Below are positions 1 to 10,322 of a DNA stretch of 64,000 bases, piece after piece. The stretch spans positions 3,224,001 to 3,288,000 of the forward strand of contig JACONQ010000002.1 in the NCBI GenBank assembly GCA_014281115.1, in the 5' to 3' direction. Each line of letters opens with the position of its first letter. Within the stretch, counting starts at the first letter, position 1. The translations under genes were made by a program, and so were the position numbers. Under the pieces are notes generated by a model. It was not told the origin of the DNA. It was given only the letters and a program-made list of their open reading frames with translations, and made no database searches. This DNA is from Laburnicola sp. R22_1 (lineage: Eukaryota; Ascomycota; Dothideomycetes; Pleosporales; Didymosphaeriaceae).

Positions 1-419
1 GCGTACGATCTTGGATAAAAGCTGGGTTTACGGACGTCAACCGTACTCTAGCTAACAGTACAGATCTCTCTGAGCAGGTGCTAGAGGAGAGGTATCATTT
101 GGGGTCTTGGGCCCCGGAGGCTTATATATAAGGTCAACACCATAGATGCCCCACTTTTTTTTTATACAATATCATCAATCAGGCCAATCACCAGGTCAGT
201 TTGGCCCCCCAACGTACACCAGTTCGATCAGGTCAACTCCAGGGACCCCCCCCCTTACAGGTCAACCCAGGTAAGACCCGCGAGACTGACTTACCTGACT
301 GTTAGCAACTCTGCTCCTACTATATACAAGCCTCTGATCACTCCATGTACGATACACAAGGCATATACACATCTGAACACAGATACTTCTACAATATACA
401 CTTTCTACACATACTACCC
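1..419. other. Window edge, no gene
   Basis: I see no coding sequence. The stretch has homopolymer runs (a long A/T run near 155 and a C run near 245) and lies just beyond the 3' end of a broken Fot1/pogo transposase on the minus strand. It may be the decayed C-terminal part of that transposon or unrelated repeat DNA. Confidence 0.4.
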
Positions 420-1385
420 AACTGCTTACAGCTGCAAGAGGTGCGACGAATGCGAGGGCATACAGAGAGTAACAATATTGCTCTTCTTGCAATACTGTTC
501 GAATTCGAACGAGTTATAACTCTCATAGCCATCAAGAATAAGCAAACGTGTTATGCCAACAACACGCCTCTTTATATGCTCATCAAAGTGCTTCAGCCAC
601 TGTAGACCAAGCTCATTTGTTGTCCAGCCGTTCTCAGAGACTGCAATAACCTAATTATGAGGTAGATCCTTCTCCTTATACCAGGCGGAGAGGTGGTGCT
701 TGCCCCCGAAGATAATAAAGGGTGGAATCCACCACCCCATCGCATTAATGCCTTAGATGACTGTTGTCCACTCCCTATTGCCCTGCTGCACCTGCTTTGG
801 CCGTCCTCAACGCTTAGAGCCTGTGACTACTGCTTTAGTTAATATCATGCCCATTATAAAGCCTGCTTCATCAAAATTATAGGTGTCCTCGTCCAGAATA
901 CCATATTTGGCCTTCATGTTCTCCACAAGCCGGAACCAGTCTTATATCACCTCAGGATCCTCCTAAAGAGCTCTCTTGTAGTCGTACTTTCAATTGAACT
1001 TGACTTTAAGCTCTGGCTGGCGCTTAACAAAGTCATAAGGCCACCTCTGGCCAACTAGCTTATAGTGGCGTGCAGCTAGTAAAGAATCAGCCATATCTTT
1101 TATAGCATCAAGCCAAGGCGGAAATCCTCGCGCGTCTAGGTCGAGTATATACTCCACAATCGCCTGCTCCTCTCTTATAGTAAGTCTTATTTTGTTGGGT
1201 GCGCAGTCGCGTCTAAACGTCTTTCTAGCGCGTTAGTTGCTAAGTGTACTTTAAGAGACGTTGTAGATAGCTGCAGCGCGTTGCTAAGAGAGTGTTGCGT
1301 CTTGTTTAATAGCCTAGATCGCAAGCTGTATACGCGCTTCTTTTAACACTAGTAGTTTATTATATAGTTAAGGCATCGCGTTATA
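420..1385 (-). pseudogene. Fot1/pogo-type transposase relic
   Basis: On the minus strand this translates, with stops and frame breaks, into the DDE catalytic core of a Fot1/Pot2-like (pogo, Tc1/mariner superfamily) transposase. Recognisable blocks are KAKYGILDEDTYNFDE (around 870-930), SENGWTTNE (around 610-640), LILDGYESY (around 510-535) and TLCMPSHSSHLLQL (around 425-470). The same blocks occur in the better preserved element at 14441-16087, which gives an internal comparison. The part nearest 1385 would carry the N-terminal helix-turn-helix. The C-terminal tail is missing or unrecognisable, so this is a non-functional truncated copy. Many stops fit C-to-T or G-to-A changes. Confidence 0.75.
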
Positions 1386-1423
1386 CTATTGCTAATAGTA
1401 CGTTTTAGTGGGGTCTTGGCAAA

Positions 1424-1454
1424 GTGTCCGACTCGATGGAGTGTCCGACTCGAG
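1424..1454. repeat. Short direct repeat, probable pogo end
   Basis: The motif GTGTCCGACTCGA occurs twice, 17 bp apart. The intact pogo element at 14360 has the same layout of two related motifs in each inverted end (GCGAGTGGCCA twice). I therefore read this as the left terminal repeat of the relic at 420-1385. The opposite end is not visible. Confidence 0.45.
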
Positions 1455-1470
1455 TGCAAAGTACGTTATT

Positions 1471-1860
1471 AGTTTTATTTCTTTTTTTTATAATATCTTT
1501 ATTGCCTTTTATATAGCATTTATATATATAATAATATTAGATAATAGAGGAGAATTTATACTAATTCTAGAATATACGCTAAAGACTAGTAGTGTAGATA
1601 TAAGGCTATCTAGGCCTATAGTGTTATTAATAGCTTTAATAGATATCTAGAGAATATTCTCCTTATCTATATAATTTTCTAGTTTAGCCTTAAGAATATT
1701 AAAAGCTCTATAAAAAAGTGCGTATAAACGCTTAATCTTCCCTATTACCTAATATACTTTTATAGGCATCTACCTATAAGTTATACTAATAATTTTTGCG
1801 TAGTTTCTAAACTTATCTAATATAAAGTTTATACCTAGATTATATATAATATAGTTAGAT
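1471..1860. other. TA-rich non-coding stretch
   Basis: Very rich in TA and poor in GC. No codon-like structure is visible. The composition matches the RIP-type decay seen from 5.8 to 14.3 kb. Confidence 0.5.
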
Positions 1861-1917
1861 TAGGCTGGCAAATAGGTATAGGTTAGGTTAGAGTTAAGGT
1901 CTTACGTAAGTAGGGTT
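1861..1917. repeat. Telomere-like TTAGG cluster, left of MULE
   Basis: Contains GGTTAGGTTAGAGTTAAGG and TAGGGTTGGG, short imperfect variants of the fungal telomere unit TTAGGG. The run is short and irregular and lies inside the sequence, so it is not a chromosome end. Confidence 0.45.
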
Positions 1918-1926
1918 GGGTTAAAG
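1918..1926. repeat. 9-bp target duplication, left copy
   Basis: GGGTTAAAG abuts the left end of the MULE; the identical nonamer lies at 5465-5473 against the right end. Nine bases is the usual target duplication for Mutator-like elements. Confidence 0.85.
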
Positions 1927-2002
1927 GGGAATTGATAGGGGGACCACCACTTTTACTAGTGGCACCACCCTGACTAAGCGTCACCATGACTAAGCCGCCG
2001 AC
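1927..2002 (+). repeat. MULE left terminal inverted repeat
   Basis: Matches the reverse complement of 5389-5464 with three mismatches over 76 bp. The first in-frame ATG of the transposase (1986) lies inside it. Confidence 0.85.
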
Positions 2003-2163
2003 TCCGCATAGGACCCTAGCAACGACTGTTTATGTTCCTGTTACTGCACACTCTACTGGGAATAACACTATTATGGAACCTTCTTCTGAATCCACTTATC
2101 CTAACCAAGAAGCACTTATTTCTTCTGTGCGACAATTCGCTCTTAATCATGGCTATGTTCTTA

Positions 2164-3487
2164 CAGTGCCAAGCCAAAAGTCTGTTCCCCCAACACGCTA
2201 ACGCGCGTACACCAACACCAACACCCTATTTTCAACACTACATTACTCCACCAATATGAGCTCTTTTGGTGTAGAAATTTCAGGAAATCGTCGCCGCAAT
2301 TCCGAATTATCTGTCCAGCAACGGGATTTAATTATCGCGAAGTGTGAGGCGGGCGCGTTATTGCGGGAGTTGGCTGAGGAGTTTAACTGTACGCGTCGCT
2401 GCATCAACAAAACACTTTAGAGATATGGAGAATAACACCACAATCAATCGCGGCCTCGATTAGGGTGTCCCCAGGCGCTTAATACACATGACAAGCGTGT
2501 ACTCTATCGAGAGACACGAAAAAACCCGAGGATTGAATACCCAGCCCTCCTCTGCGAGGCCTCCCTCCGCCGCATCTCTCGAACGACTGCATATCGCGCA
2601 TTGAAGGCAGAGAGCCTGACTAACTTCTGGGCAGCGCGGAAGCCCAAGATCACTTGCGCGGTGGCCCAGGAGAGGCGTTAATTCGAACGGGAATATCGCA
2701 ATTGGGATTGGCGCGGACAGCCCTTCCGGTTCTTAGATAAGTGCTCTATTCAAAGACGCTCCGGCGGCACATCTACATGGGTTTTTCGCCTCCCACACGA
2801 GAAATGGAGATATGAGATGATCGAGGAGACAGTTATATCAAGATCTCGCGCGGCAATAGTGTGGGCGAGTATCTGGCTTGATCGGAGAGGGCGGGTTCGG
2901 CGGAGTCCCTTAGTGATCATGCCCAGGGACCCAGCAGCTCGTCGCAAAGGATACAGCGCATAGAGTTATATTGAAGCTCTACGCAAAGGACTCCTCTGTA
3001 ATTATTACGCAGGAGATATCTATATGCACGACAACGCGCCCATCCACAGGGCGCGACAGTCGCTCGATTTTTTGGCGGAACACGGCATACAACTGATCGA
3101 GTGGCCGCGTTATTCCCCCGACATCAACCCTATCGAACATCTCTGGTGGTCCCTTAAGAGAGAACTCCATAAGCGTTACCCCAATATGGGCGACCTTGGC
3201 GACAGCGACGAGGACTTTGAGACCTTCTGCGCGGCGTTGAAAGATTGCTGGCGTAGGATCCCTGATTCGCTGATTCGCAAGCTTATACTTAGTATGCCGC
3301 GCCGCCTACTTGCTCTCTGGCGTGCGCGCGGGTATTAAACAAAATATTGATTAAATAATTATCTCTATATCAATTATCAACTCTCCAGGAGCGATATTGG
3401 GGGTGCCGGAGCGCTCTGCGCGACGGGGTGGTGATGATGGCGGACCTCGCTTACCCCTGCGGGGAACAGACTTTTGGCTTAGTACTG
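2164..3487 (+). mobile_element. Tc1-like transposon inserted in the MULE
   Basis: The inverted ends read CAGTRCYAAGCCAAAAGTCT at 2164 and, inverted, at 3487. They are flanked by TA at 2162-2163 and 3488-3489, the target duplication of Tc1/mariner elements. Length is 1324 bp with a single transposase frame. If the element and one TA are removed, the MULE frame reads on without interruption, so the insertion is precise. Ends are about 28 bp with three mismatches. Confidence 0.9.
2256..3338 (+). pseudogene. Tc1-like (DD34E) transposase with stops
   Basis: One reading frame of 361 codons runs from the ATG at 2256 to the TAA at 3338, broken by four in-frame stops (about 2418, 2433, 2679 and 2961) but by no frameshift. 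The N-terminal third is a helix-turn-helix (QQRDLIIAKCEAGALLRELA). The catalytic core has FLDKCSI around the first Asp, then IYMHDNAPIH with the second Asp, then INPIEHLWW with the Glu 34 residues later, the DD34E spacing of Tc1-type enzymes. All four stops can arise from CAG, CAA or TGG by a single transition. The first catalytic block would normally read DEC; here it is DKC, again one G-to-A change. Confidence 0.85.
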
Positions 3488-5388
3488 TACAATTCGACGC
3501 TCAACCGCGAACAAGAATGTGGTATTAGGCTGCGATCTTGGTAGGAAATACCACGACCGGATTAATGCACCTAACGGTTCCAAGCGTAGAAAGACCTTAA
3601 CACAACAGATTAGCTGTCCTTTTCAGCTTTATAGTGCACGCCGCAGTAATAGAACTTGGGATCTTAAGGTGAGAAACCCGCAACATACATATAGGGCTAA
3701 CGATTTGGTAGCACATCCGCACGCGCGAAAATTCACGGCCGAACAAAGGGCAGAGATTGCTTAACTATCTAGACTTAATGTCAAACTGCAAGCTATTAAA
3801 GCTATTCTACAAGATAAGAACCTTTCTGCGCTCTTTACTCGCTGCAATATCTACAACATACATATAGCTAAGCGTATTAAGCAATTAGAAGGGAGATTAC
3901 TAGTGGAACACCTTATAGATTGACTTCTAAAAGAAGGAAACTAGGAACATAGACTATAGTGTGATAGTAGTAGACATATAATATTTCTTATATTCGCGCA
4001 TAAGAGGTTAATTGAGTTTGCTAACAAATATAATAGGGTCTTCCTCCTTAACTGCACTTATAAGACAAACTAATACCGTATGCCTTTGCTCTATATTATT
4101 AGTGTCGCTCTAATAAATGCTAGCTTCTTAATTGCATTTTGCTTTATGCAGGACAAACAAGCCAAAAGCTACCTATAGGCTCTACGCTCTTTCCTTTCGC
4201 TTCTTAAGCTGCCTATCGAACCTCCTATACTGTGTACAGACTAAGATGCCGCACTTCTATCCGCAATTAGCGATAAAGTCCCTTAGTTTCCGCATCTTCT
4301 TTGTGTATAGCACATTTATAAGAATGTCCAAGTAAATTGTAAGAAGGAATTCTCGACAAATAAGGAATACAACAACTTCTTTGGCCGCTGGATTAAGATT
4401 TGTACCGCACATATAGAGGGGCTCTATAAACAAGCTAAAAGCGAGATAGAGGCGTTCCTTGCAGACAAGCAGCATGTGTTCCGCTACTTGAATAAGACAT
4501 GGCTTGTACATTAAGAGAAATTTGTGGTGGCATAGTCCTAATAGTGGCTATATCTAGGAAATGCTGCAACTTTATAAGTAGAGGGAGCGCATGCTGCTGT
4601 AAAGCACTAGATCACTAATTCTACAGCTAATATTTTATTAGTATTTAAGCTTGTAGAGAAGAGTGTTAAAGGGCAGCTTAATGCTCTTACTGCGGCACTT
4701 GCTTAGGACCGCATTTTTATTCCTATATTCCCTAGTAAGACACTTTTTATTAACATCATTTGCAGGGTCTTAAGGCACGCTATTGTTCTCCTAGTTTAGC
4801 AGCATAACAAAGTTAAATGGGCTATAGAAACAACTCTATTAGCCCAATGTACAAACGTTTTTAGCAGAACAATGGGATTGCCCTGCTCCTATCGAATTTC
4901 AGATATATTGGAGTTGAAATCGGCTATTGAGCTTGAGGAAATACACCCTTTCTAGCGGATTAAGGAGTCTTCTCTTCTATATAGGTACTAAATCTCTTCA
5001 TATTCCATTACATATTCTAATATTCTATTTCGTTTAGGCTAATCCTGGAACCTCGTCTCCTAACATCTACAAAGCAGCGCTGTTCGCCCTTTCCAACCTC
5101 TCAAGGCAAAGCTGAGAAGAGGAGTCCTTTATTATTTGAGGTTGGAGAAGCTAAGGCATTAGAAGGACTATTACGGGGGAGTGGCTTGCCACAAGGATAC
5201 AAGAAAAGGCCTCCAACCTGTTCCAATTGCCATATAGAAGGTTATACAAGGACTCAGTGCCCCGTGGGGCGTGGGTAGAGTTGTTAATTTAATCAGTTAA
5301 TCTATAGAATTCCATTTTAAATGTATCTAGCAACTGCGCCTCTGCACATTAATCCTCTATTTGCATTGTTAGGAGCGCGATGTTGTGC

Positions 5389-5464
5389 GTCGGCGGCTTA
5401 GAGATGGTGACGCTTAGTCAGGGTGGTGCCACTAGTAAAAGTGGTGGTCCCCCTATTAATTCCC
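5389..5464 (-). repeat. MULE right terminal inverted repeat
   Basis: Inverted partner of 1927-2002, followed directly by the 9-bp duplication GGGTTAAAG at 5465-5473. Confidence 0.85.
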
Positions 5465-5473
5465 GGGTTAAAG

Positions 5474-5835
5474 TTAGAGTCTTATATAATCTAACCTAAC
5501 CTAACCTAACCCTACTTATATAAGACCCTAACTCCAACCTAACCCTACTTATGTAAGACCCTAACCCTAATCTAACCCTAGGATACCTATTTAGTCTGTA
5601 ATAAATAGCTATTATAATTAATTAAAAATATATTTTAAATAATATTAAACTAAGTTAAATTAAGCTAGAGTCTTACGTAATTAGGTTGGGTATAGGTTAG
5701 GTTAGGTTTAGGGTCTTATGTAATTAATCTAACCTAACCTAAGGTCTGTGCGACCTAACCTAACCTATACCTATAGTCTATGCGATCCCAACCTAACCCT
5801 ATACCTAACCTGGGTACCCCGAACCCATTTACTAG
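5474..5835. repeat. Telomere-like CCTAA/CCCTAA clusters
   Basis: Runs of CTAACCTAACC and CCCTAACC variants alternate with a unit like CTTATGTAAGACCCTAAC (about 5485-5580 and 5685-5815). They resemble degenerate interstitial telomeric repeats, in opposite orientation to the cluster left of the MULE. They could equally be a minisatellite of an older repeat family. Confidence 0.5.
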
Positions 5836-7390
5836 CCTAAGTTAGATAGACCTTAGTAGATATTAATCTAGTATCTATAAAGGGCTTTCTACACATCTTA
5901 TACAGACATTAATTTTAAGAAGATTGTAGCTTAAAATAATATATTTATATTTATAATATATAGTGCGTCTCTAGTTCTAATATATATAATATTAATAATA
6001 ATTTTATAATTAAAGTAGGTGTTATCCTAAATAGTAAACTTAAAGCAACGTAGGGCTTATTTATACAATTAATAGTAGTAGTAAAACTTCTAAATTTTAT
6101 TTAGTATAGTAGTATCTACTTTATAGCTAGTATTAGTAAGTATTTTCTAAAGTCTTTCTATATAAAAATGTCTAAATTATTAATAAAGGTAATAGAGTTC
6201 TTGTTTAGTAAAGAAAAACATAGTTTCTTTCTTATTAATATTAAAGAAAGGGTGTTTCTATTTGCGTATAATAGGTATAGTTATGCTATTCTTTTATATA
6301 ATAATATCTAGAATATTATTAAAGTAGGCACCTAGCTTATTAGCATCTACTAGTAATAGTAGAAATAGTATTAGAGTGTCTAGAATATAGTAGATAACCA
6401 TTCCTATTAAATTTGTAATTTATATAGTTTCTAGAGATTCTTATAAGTTCTAATCTCTAAAGCTAATATTAGTATTGCTAGGTATCTAATTAATCTTTAT
6501 ATAGGAATTTTATATATATATATACCTCTAGCTATACTTTACTAATAGTAGAAATTTTTACTATACCTATATTTTATAGTTTACCTTATTATATTATATA
6601 GTATTAATCTTTAAGAATAAACTATTCTACGCACTTCTTTAGCTCTATTTTATAGATGTGTTTACTAGTTATGCAGTAAAGATAAGTAGTAGTAGTTAGG
6701 TAGAATACTTAATTATTACTATCCTTATTATCTTTACTCTACTTTTCTTTTTATACAAAGTAGATTTCTTATTATTATACCCTTTTATATTCTAAATATA
6801 GGACTAAATAGTTTTATATAAAGGCGTTTTATTATTATACTCTTTATAGAAGATAATATACTACTATATTATATAGGTATACTTATTATATAGATAGTTA
6901 AAAACTAATAACCTTTCTTATAGTATATAAAACACTTCTTTAGTCTCATATAAATATTATTTAATTAGAATCTAAATTGTAATAATAATAGTATAAACTG
7001 TCTATAAAATCCTTACCTATAAGGGCCTAGTAATCTCCCTCTTTATATAGGAAAGTTATATTTGCAATTAATATAGTATATATTAGCCTTTTATAGGTAC
7101 TAATTAGATTAGCAATTAATTACAACTTAGATTAATATATAGAAATTAGCAAATAGAGCTTTATAGGTAGGCTTAAGAGTAAATATAGCCTACTTTAACT
7201 CTAGATGTTTATAGCATACTTATATAATAGTAGTATAAAGAGGAACTTTCCTAGTAAAGTTTACACCTAATACTCTCTATATAAGAGTAAGCCTATTAAT
7301 TATTATCTTTAGAACTTTATATAAACTCTTATTAGGGTTCTTACGCTAGTATTATGTAAAAGTTATTATAGTCTAGTCTATTTAATACTA
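5836..7390. other. TA-rich decayed repeat DNA
   Basis: No intact gene. The sequence is extremely rich in TA and TAG/TAA in every frame. Only the last 150 bp, running into the inverted-repeat arm, keeps a readable peptide-like stretch (DLCYVEILTKVESALYIE at about 7398-7450), which suggests that this block is the body of a decayed transposon, perhaps an LTR retrotransposon. I cannot identify reverse transcriptase or integrase motifs with confidence. Confidence 0.5.
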
Positions 7391-7725
7391 GTTATTAAAG
7401 ATCTTTGTTATGTGGAGATTCTAACTAAGGTCGAGTCCGCACTATACATAGAGAGGAGTAAAATAGAAGGCACTATAACCTAGTACCTAGCACATAGTAG
7501 TAGTAACAAAATATATACAAAATAATAATAATTTTGTTATTAGCGTTCTGTACAATAGTATTGTTAATAGCAGTTAATAGACAGTCTACTATTTGGCATA
7601 ACTAAGTTATATATTATCTCTTAACTAGTAGACTGTTGGAGAGCCGTAGTAAAGTACGGAGTTGTAACTATAGTTTACTATACGTATATTATATAAGTCT
7701 GCCTACTCTTACAATGTTCGCGACG
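7391..7725 (+). repeat. Large inverted repeat, left arm
   Basis: The reverse complement of this arm matches 9345-9750 along its length, apart from about 90 extra bases in the right arm. It includes the end of a coding-like stretch (VEILTKVES) and then TGTTGGAGAGCCG at 7633, a plausible LTR start. Whether it is a transposon end or two LTRs in opposite orientation is not settled. Confidence 0.7.
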
Positions 7726-9344
7726 TCCGAAAATTCTTCCCCTTTAACACACACAACACTAAGTCTTTCGAATTCGACTCTTTAATATGTGCGCTAATAC
7801 TAGTTATAGTTAATAGTAGTATTAAAGTAACTATTAAGTGCTTTATATAAGCACTTCTATAATTATCTAAGGTAGATAGTATAGAGATAATACTGTGCCG
7901 CATAGCTAGTAAGGATATTTAAAAAGATATCTAGATATTAATCCTTAGTAATATCTAGGCGTCTGTATAGATCTATAAAGATTCTAGTCTTGTTTACTAA
8001 AATATTATATAGAGCTCTAGTATAGTTATTATTCTTATTTTATACCTTTTAAAATTAGATTATCTTATTAGCTAGAATTCTCTAAGGAGGTAGGTTGTAC
8101 TTAAGTAAAAGCTTATATAGGTTAAATTATAGTGTAGGCTTAGTCTATATAGATTAGTATAGTGCCTATAATTCGCGTTTAACTAGTAGTAGTTCTATTC
8201 TATATAGCGTTTAATAATTACAAGTAGGTAGATAGAATAGTAGTTAGATACTATATATAAAAAGTAGTAGTTTATTTAGTTATTTATATAAATAAGATTA
8301 TTCTTAGTACTTATATAAAAGTTCTCTTAAGATATCTATAAGGACCTATAGCTATATAGGTATCTATAGTAGTAGTAGCTTACTCTGTTTAGGTTTATAT
8401 AATAGCCTAACTAGTTTAGGTATCTTTAAGATTAGCTTTAGTGTTTATATATAAGGAGTTAAGTAAGCTAGTAAAGATAGTAATATATAAGTAATATCTA
8501 TATTACTTTAGGCCTCTTCCTAGGATTAATCTGTAATATTACGTAATCCTAGGCTAGCTGTTTAACTAACCACTATGTTACGTAATTAATAATTTCTTTA
8601 ATAATATTTTTTGCAGTAATAATAATAATAATTATAATAGCAACTAATCTAACTATTTTATTACTCTTCTATAGTAAATCTCTCTTTATAACTAGCGAGC
8701 TATATATTATTCCCCTAGAATCTTGCTATCGCTACCTATTTCCTCTATACTTCTACTACTATTACTACTCTTACTCCTTATTATCCTTGTGCGCCCGCAT
8801 AATCTTAACTACTACTAGGAGCTTCTTTTGCTATAGCTGCGCGCGCGCGCTCTAGCAATATATAAGAAATATTTACTCCTCTTCTAATAGATACCTACTA
8901 CTATATTTTAGCCTATTCTCTAGCCTTACTAGTAATATAATAGTAAGGTGCTATTATTTTCTTATAATGGTTACTATATTTCTTTCTAAGTCTTTATATA
9001 AAAGAATAACTTAGCACTTAAGAATTTAAAGTTACGTAAAGATTATATATAGCCTAAATAAATTATTAAATATAACTTTTAGAATAGTATAAATATAATT
9101 AATTTAGTCCTTTAGCAGCTCTACTTCTTAAACCTTATGTTATAGTAGGTAGGCTAAATAGCTAATATTACCTAGCTAGTTATCTATGCTAGTTTTAAAT
9201 TCTTTAGTAGCTATCTAACTACGGATATTAGATAACGTAATTTTAGGACGCTAAAAAGGTATTATATTACTATATATAATAAAGAGTTAGATTTAAAAGA
9301 CTTAGTGTTATGTAAGTTAAAGGTAAAAATTTAGTATACTAGGC
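7726..9344. other. TA-rich spacer between inverted arms
   Basis: About 1.6 kb without a gene. The composition is RIP-like, except for a short alternating CG run near 8840-8852 and a pyrimidine-rich stretch near 8740-8790. No domain is recognised. Confidence 0.5.
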
Positions 9345-9750
9345 GTCGCTAATATTATAAGAGTAGGTAGACTTTATATACTATGCGTATAGTAAACTAT
9401 AGTTGCGCTACTACTAGGTTGAGAGCGTAATAACTAAACTATAGTTAAGTATTCTATTACCTACACTACTTTTGCAGTTGCAACTCTACAGTCTATTATA
9501 GCTTTCTAATAGTCTACTAGTTAAGAGATAATATATAACTTAGTTATACTAGATAGTAAACTATTTATTAACTACTATTAATAATACTACTATACAAAAT
9601 ATTAATAATAAAATTATTAATATTTTATATATATTTTGTTACTACTACTATATACTAGGTGCTAGGTTTTAGTGCCTTTTATTTTACTTCTCTCTATATA
9701 TAGTGCGGATTTAACCTTAGTTAGAATCTTAACATAACGAAAATCTTTAA
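9345..9750 (-). repeat. Large inverted repeat, right arm
   Basis: Inverted copy of 7391-7725. Compared with the left arm it has more A and T at aligned positions (for example GCGGATTTAACC against GCGGACTCGACC), consistent with heavier C-to-T decay, and carries an internal insertion of about 90 bp (around 9420-9505). Confidence 0.7.
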
Positions 9751-10049
9751 TATTACTTTAGACTACTTTATATAGTTTACTAATACTTATAGCTCTAGTA
9801 TCTATTCTTAATGTAATGCCCTTTTCTTCTAGAACTATAATAAGCTCTCTTTTAAATATATAGTTTAACTTTAAAAAATAGTATTCTTCTTATTCTTTAA
9901 AGTTTTTCAAAAATAATTCTAAGAAAGCTATTCCTTTTAGTATAATATATAATAATTAGTAATAATATATATTGCGTATAATTATAATTCTAATAGAGAG
10001 GGATTATCTACTAGATTAATCTTGTTCTTCTAGTACTTATAAGGGCGGT

Positions 10050-10322
10050 ACACGGTCTTATAGGGCCAACCTATTAGGATAGCTAGAATAGTTAAAAGAG
10101 CTAGTTAAATTAATACTGTTCTAAGATAGTAAATAAAAAGGGGCGCAGGGGGCCCTTTCTTATATAGAGGGCAGCGTAGGGCATAGGCCTACACTAACTA
10201 CTACGCTAACACTAACTAGAGAAGGCGCCTTTAGAAAGATAAAAGACGTAAATAAAGGAAATAAGGTGTAAAAAAAGGTAATAGGACGCGCTTAGTAGGG
10301 AGGCTAGTAAGTACTATTATAT
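10050..10322 (+). repeat. LTR-like direct repeat, copy 1
   Basis: About 273 bp repeated in the same orientation at 12852-13127. Shared blocks include AGCTAGAATAGTTAAAA, GGGCCCTTTCTTATATAGAG, TAGGCCTACACTAACTACTA and GGCGCCTTTAGAAAG. Most differences are transitions. Its size and spacing fit a pair of LTRs around a 2.5-kb interior. I could not define exact ends or a target duplication. Confidence 0.65.

Larger units (their letters stand above)
1986..5278 (+). pseudogene. MULE transposase, interrupted and mutated
   Basis: The N-terminal part (1986-2163) ends in FALNHGYVLT. The frame resumes directly after the inserted element (3490 on) with VVLGCDLGRKYHDR, then CPFQLY and HPHARKFTAEQRAEI, a FAR1/WRKY-GCM1-like zinc-binding domain typical of fungal MULEs. 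Further on are RVFLLNCTYKTN (about 4040-4075), where the family has D in place of N at the first catalytic position, and LCTD-stop-DAALLSAI (about 4233-4270) around the second. A CCHC-like zinc knuckle CSNCHIEGY (about 5220-5245) has Tyr where His is expected. Numerous TAA/TAG codons fit C-to-T or G-to-A changes. Not functional. Confidence 0.82.
1927..5464 (+). mobile_element. Mutator-like (MULE) transposon, nested host
   Basis: Both ends read GGGAATTRATAGGGGGACC inward and form inverted repeats of about 76 bp with three mismatches (1927-2002 and 5389-5464). A perfect 9-bp target duplication flanks them. The element is 3538 bp, of which 1326 bp is a Tc1-like insertion plus its duplicated TA, so the original was about 2.2 kb. 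It contains a broken MULE transposase with a FAR1-like zinc-binding start and a C-terminal zinc knuckle. Both flanks carry telomere-like TTAGG/CCTAA clusters. The ends are well preserved while the coding part is full of stops, as expected of an element inactivated after insertion. Confidence 0.88.

Noticed and set aside
345..605. Open frame on the plus strand near the left edge
   Set aside because: Antisense to recognisable Fot1/pogo transposase blocks on the minus strand.
5474..5835. A true telomere or chromosome end
   Set aside because: Repeats are short, imperfect and internal, with gene DNA and transposons on both sides.
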